A stretch of DNA of 64,000 nt from Cyclobacteriaceae bacterium (GTDB lineage Bacteria > Bacteroidota > Bacteroidia > Cytophagales > Cyclobacteriaceae). This document shows, piece by piece, positions 61,179 to 64,000 of the stretch; positions within the stretch are counted from its first letter, which is position 1, and every line of letters begins with the position of its first letter. The DNA is taken from the NCBI GenBank assembly GCA_016786585.1, contig JAEUUI010000007.1, positions 1 through 64,000 on the forward strand, given 5' to 3'. The position numbers and the translations under genes were made by a program. Below the pieces are notes generated by a model. That model searched no databases. It was not told where the DNA came from and saw only the letters and a program-made list of their open reading frames with translations.

Positions 61179-64000
61179 ATGAGGAGAATTTTACTTGTAA
61201 CATCCGTTGTGCTGCTGGCCGTTGGTGCGGTCGTGGCGCAAGGGGTAACAACTGCTTCCATGACGGGAGTAGTCAAAGATTCAAAGGGAGAGGTAGTGCC
61301 GGGGGCGACCATTATCGCGACCCATACACCTTCCGGAACAACGTATGGAGTAGCATCCCGTGAGGATGGCTACTATAACTTGTTGGGTATGCGCGTAGGA
61401 GGCCCATACTCTGTTAAAGTAACCATTATTGGTTATAAGGAACAGGTTACTGAAAACATCTACCTCCAGTTAGGACAGTCGTTTGTTCAAAACTTTACAT
61501 TGTTGGAAGATGCAGCGCAACTCAACGAGGTCGTAATTTCCAGCAAAGTTGATCCTACACTGAATTCCGACAAGATGGGAACATCTTCAAACTTCAGTGT
61601 AACACAAATACAAACACTTCCTTCAATCGGTCGCGATTTCCGCGACATTTCGCGTCTTACACCTCAGGCTGGCGGAAGCCAGTTTTCTTTTGGTGGACGT
61701 GCCGCGATCTACAACAACCTGTCGATTGATGGTGCAACTGCGAACAACGTATTCGGGTTGAGCCCGTTGCCTGCAGGTCAGTCAGCCACAACCCCGTTCA
61801 GCATGGACGCTATCCAGGAGATTACGGTATCACTTTCTCCGTATGATGTTCGTCAGGGTAACTTTACCGGGGCGGGTATCAGCGCGATTACACGAAGTGG
61901 TACAAACGAATTCAGCGGTTCAGCGTACTACTTCTTCCGTAATGAGAGCCTGGCAGGAAAAAAAGTTGATGGTATTGAACTTCCTGTGCCAAGCTTCAAA
62001 TTTCAAAATTATGGTGTTCGCCTGGGCGGCCCGATTATCAAGAACAAACTTTTCTTCTTCGCTAACCTCGAATTTGAAAAACGTACGGACCCATTCTATA
62101 CCAACCCGGTACGTAAAAGCAAGGATCAATCAATCGTAGGTGCTACACAAGGCACAGACGACAATGATCCTGAAACAGGTTTAGCCGGTCTGCGTGATTT
62201 CCTGATCAATACCGTTGGATACAATCCGGGGACATACAAGAACTTCGATCGTGAGACAAACAGCATTCGCTACGTAATGCGTCTCGACTACAACATCAAT
62301 CAGAACCACAAGCTTACTCTCCGTGGTAACGTAACCAATGCATACCAGGATCAGCCACCGAGTGGTTCTACCGGGTTCGGACCTTCATTACCCGGTGGCC
62401 GTGGCAACTCGAACAACGTGTTGTCGTTCTCATCATCGTACTACCGCATCAACAACAACAACTACTCAGTAACGGCCGAACTTAACTCAACATTGGGTGG
62501 TGGAAAATACACCAATACCCTGGTAGCAGGATATACTGCCTTCCGCGACTTCCGCGAGAATGCAGGTGGTTTAGCTGTTCCAAATTTCCCGTTGGTAGAT
62601 ATCCTCGGTCCAAATGGTCAGGCGATGACTTCGTTCGGTCCCGATCCATTCACGCCAAATAACAAGCTTGATCAGAACGTGTTGCAGCTCAACGACAACT
62701 TCTCAATCTACCTGAAAAATCATACCGTAACTCTCGGTACGAACAACGAGTTGTACAGCTTCAATAACGTATTTACTCAATTGTACAATGGCGTTTATCG
62801 GTACAACAGTTTAGCAGATTTTTATGCTGACGCCAACCCTGCAACAACAGCTACCGCAGGGCCATCAGCGTATACGATCCAATATGTTGCTTCACAAGGC
62901 GGACCGGCCGGAACTGCAGCTAAGTGGTCTGCCCTTCAGATGGGATTCTACGTTCAGGACGAATACACAGCCATTCCTAACTTAAAAATTGTTGGTGGAC
63001 TGCGAGTTGACGTTCCATTGTACCTGACAGACCTTGATCAAAACAACTATATCAACAAGATCGACTTTAATGGTGAACAGCTTCGCGTAGGTGGCTGGCC
63101 TGAAGTAAAGCCATTGTGGTCTCCGCGTGTTGGCTTTAACTGGGACGTAACCGGTGACCGCGCTACACAGGTACGCGGGGGTACAGGTGTGCTGACAGGT
63201 CGCGTGCCATTTGTATGGCTGTCGAACTCCGTAAATGCGAACGGATTATACTTTGGTGAATTCAACTCAACATCTGTTCCGTTGGATAACACCGGTGACG
63301 GATTCCCGTATAACTTCAGCACCAATCCTTACCGTCCGAACTCGGAAACGCTTACTAATCCAAGTACCGGAAATCCCGTTATCATCAGCGATCCAAACAA
63401 CGTGAACTACGGTCGTCCGGCAAACGTAACCACAACGAACACACTTTCGAAAAACTTCAAGTTCCCGCAGGTATGGAGAACCAACATGGCGGTTGATAAG
63501 CAATTGCCGTTCGGTATCGTGGGTACATTGGAAATGATTTATACAAAAGATTTGAACGCAGTATTCATTCGCAATGCAAACCTGAAAGATCCTGTTGGTA
63601 AGCTTGCTGGTGATGGCCGTCCGTTATGGAGTCCCGCGGGATCTGCACGCCAGATTTACGGAAACGACCGCAGAATAAATGGTGACGTAGGTCAGGCACT
63701 TGTACTCGATAACACGAAAAAAGGTTATCAGTGGAGTATTACTGCGCAATTGCAGAAGACATTCAGCCGCAACTTTATGGTTTCAGGCGCTTATACGTAC
63801 ACTGATGCACGCGAAGTAAACCCGGCTACCGGAACAACAGCGGGTAGTATTTACAGCTCGCAGGCAAGCATTTTGGGAGCAAACAATCCGGGAGTATCAT
63901 ATGCCAATACCCTCACACCACACCGCGTAATTGCATATGCTTCTTACAAGATTGAATACCTTGAACATTTTGCAACAACGTTTGGCGTAACCTATGAAGG
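61179..64000 (+). CDS. Oar-like TonB-dependent receptor, 3'-truncated by window
   Basis: The frame from ATG 61179 is open to the end of the window (940 codons) with no stop. A signal peptide (about 1-21, ending VVAQ) is followed by a carboxypeptidase regulatory-like domain (about 25-110; GVVKDSKGEVVPGATIIATH). The TonB plug follows (about 115-235; LPSIGRDFRDISRLTPQAGG, SIDGATANNVFG, ISAITRSGTNEFSGSAYYFFR) and then a large beta-barrel. It lacks the SusC-type TonB box details and resembles Oar proteins, which are linked to adhesion or uptake of large substrates. The last residues reach THRYEG-like barrel strands (FATTFGVTYEG). Confidence 0.92.
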   Translation, partial: MRRILLVTSVVLLAVGAVVAQGVTTASMTGVVKDSKGEVVPGATIIATHTPSGTTYGVASREDGYYNLLGMRVGGPYSVKVTIIGYKEQVTENIYLQLGQSFVQNFTLLEDAAQLNEVVISSKVDPTLNSDKMGTSSNFSVTQIQTLPSIGRDFRDISRLTPQAGGSQFSFGGRAAIYNNLSIDGATANNVFGLSPLPAGQSATTPFSMDAIQEITVSLSPYDVRQGNFTGAGISAITRSGTNEFSGSAYYFFRNESLAGKKVDGIELPVPSFKFQNYGVRLGGPIIKNKLFFFANLEFEKRTDPFYTNPVRKSKDQSIVGATQGTDDNDPETGLAGLRDFLINTVGYNPGTYKNFDRETNSIRYVMRLDYNINQNHKLTLRGNVTNAYQDQPPSGSTGFGPSLPGGRGNSNNVLSFSSSYYRINNNNYSVTAELNSTLGGGKYTNTLVAGYTAFRDFRENAGGLAVPNFPLVDILGPNGQAMTSFGPDPFTPNNKLDQNVLQLNDNFSIYLKNHTVTLGTNNELYSFNNVFTQLYNGVYRYNSLADFYADANPATTATAGPSAYTIQYVASQGGPAGTAAKWSALQMGFYVQDEYTAIPNLKIVGGLRVDVPLYLTDLDQNNYINKIDFNGEQLRVGGWPEVKPLWSPRVGFNWDVTGDRATQVRGGTGVLTGRVPFVWLSNSVNANGLYFGEFNSTSVPLDNTGDGFPYNFSTNPYRPNSETLTNPSTGNPVIISDPNNVNYGRPANVTTTNTLSKNFKFPQVWRTNMAVDKQLPFGIVGTLEMIYTKDLNAVFIRNANLKDPVGKLAGDGRPLWSPAGSARQIYGNDRRINGDVGQALVLDNTKKGYQWSITAQLQKTFSRNFMVSGAYTYTDAREVNPATGTTAGSIYSSQASILGANNPGVSYANTLTPHRVIAYASYKIEYLEHFATTFGVTYE

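Overview
The window reads as a chromosomal segment of a Bacteroidota bacterium, most likely a Cytophagales/Cyclobacteriaceae-type organism. Evidence: type IX secretion genes (PorU and PorV), DUF3857/transglutaminase proteins, a TPR-containing LytS-type kinase with a LytTR regulator, an Oar-like TonB-dependent receptor, several promoters of the Bacteroidota form TTG-N(18-21)-TAnnTTTG, and almost no Shine-Dalgarno sequences. No rRNA, canonical tRNA, CRISPR array, transposase or prophage was seen. It looks like core chromosome with a few unusual intergenic regions.

Layout: 1-4.4 kb holds panC-panD, a lysylphosphatidylglycerol-synthase-like membrane protein, a zinc peptidase and an acyl-CoA dehydrogenase. 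4.4-11.6 kb (minus) holds an MBL hydrolase and pssA, then porU-porV and an inactive-looking M16 peptidase coupled to porV. 11.6-26.6 kb holds an FAD oxidoreductase coupled to a large envelope protein, yicC, a PNPOx-like protein, a START-like protein, two DUF3857 proteins, an M28 peptidase and small proteins. 26.6-29.5 kb is an RNA-repair-like locus: two paralogous TPR genes flank rtcB, and the operon runs into a structured, partly tRNA-shaped non-coding region. 29.6-32.7 kb holds a compact small transcript, a frameshifted DUF4349 lipoprotein, and a sigma factor paired with an anti-sigma/trypsin-like protease fusion. 32.7-39.2 kb holds a LytTR two-component pair, a VWA protein, DoxX and an orphan sensor kinase.

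40.4-44.5 kb (minus) is the methionine operon metY-metX-hom. Its leader has a good promoter, a SAM-I riboswitch and then an unlisted 43-codon ORF ending in Met-Cys-Met-(Cys)6, which looks like a cysteine-sensing leader peptide. Two inputs (SAM and cysteine) stacked in one leader of a sulfhydrylation operon is the most exciting observation here. 44.6-50 kb holds fabG, lpd, fasciclin, a second sigma/anti-sigma pair and two tandem homologous mini membrane proteins. 50-64 kb holds deoC, a GapN-like aldehyde dehydrogenase, acylphosphatase, a GH53 galactanase, an FMN glutamate-synthase-like protein, a haem-binding protein, a surface-antigen-like barrel protein, an M14 peptidase and a TonB-dependent receptor cut by the window edge.

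Starts were moved inward where a signal peptide, gene overlap or promoter favoured it. Functional names rest on motif and family recognition by eye; no search or folding program was run.
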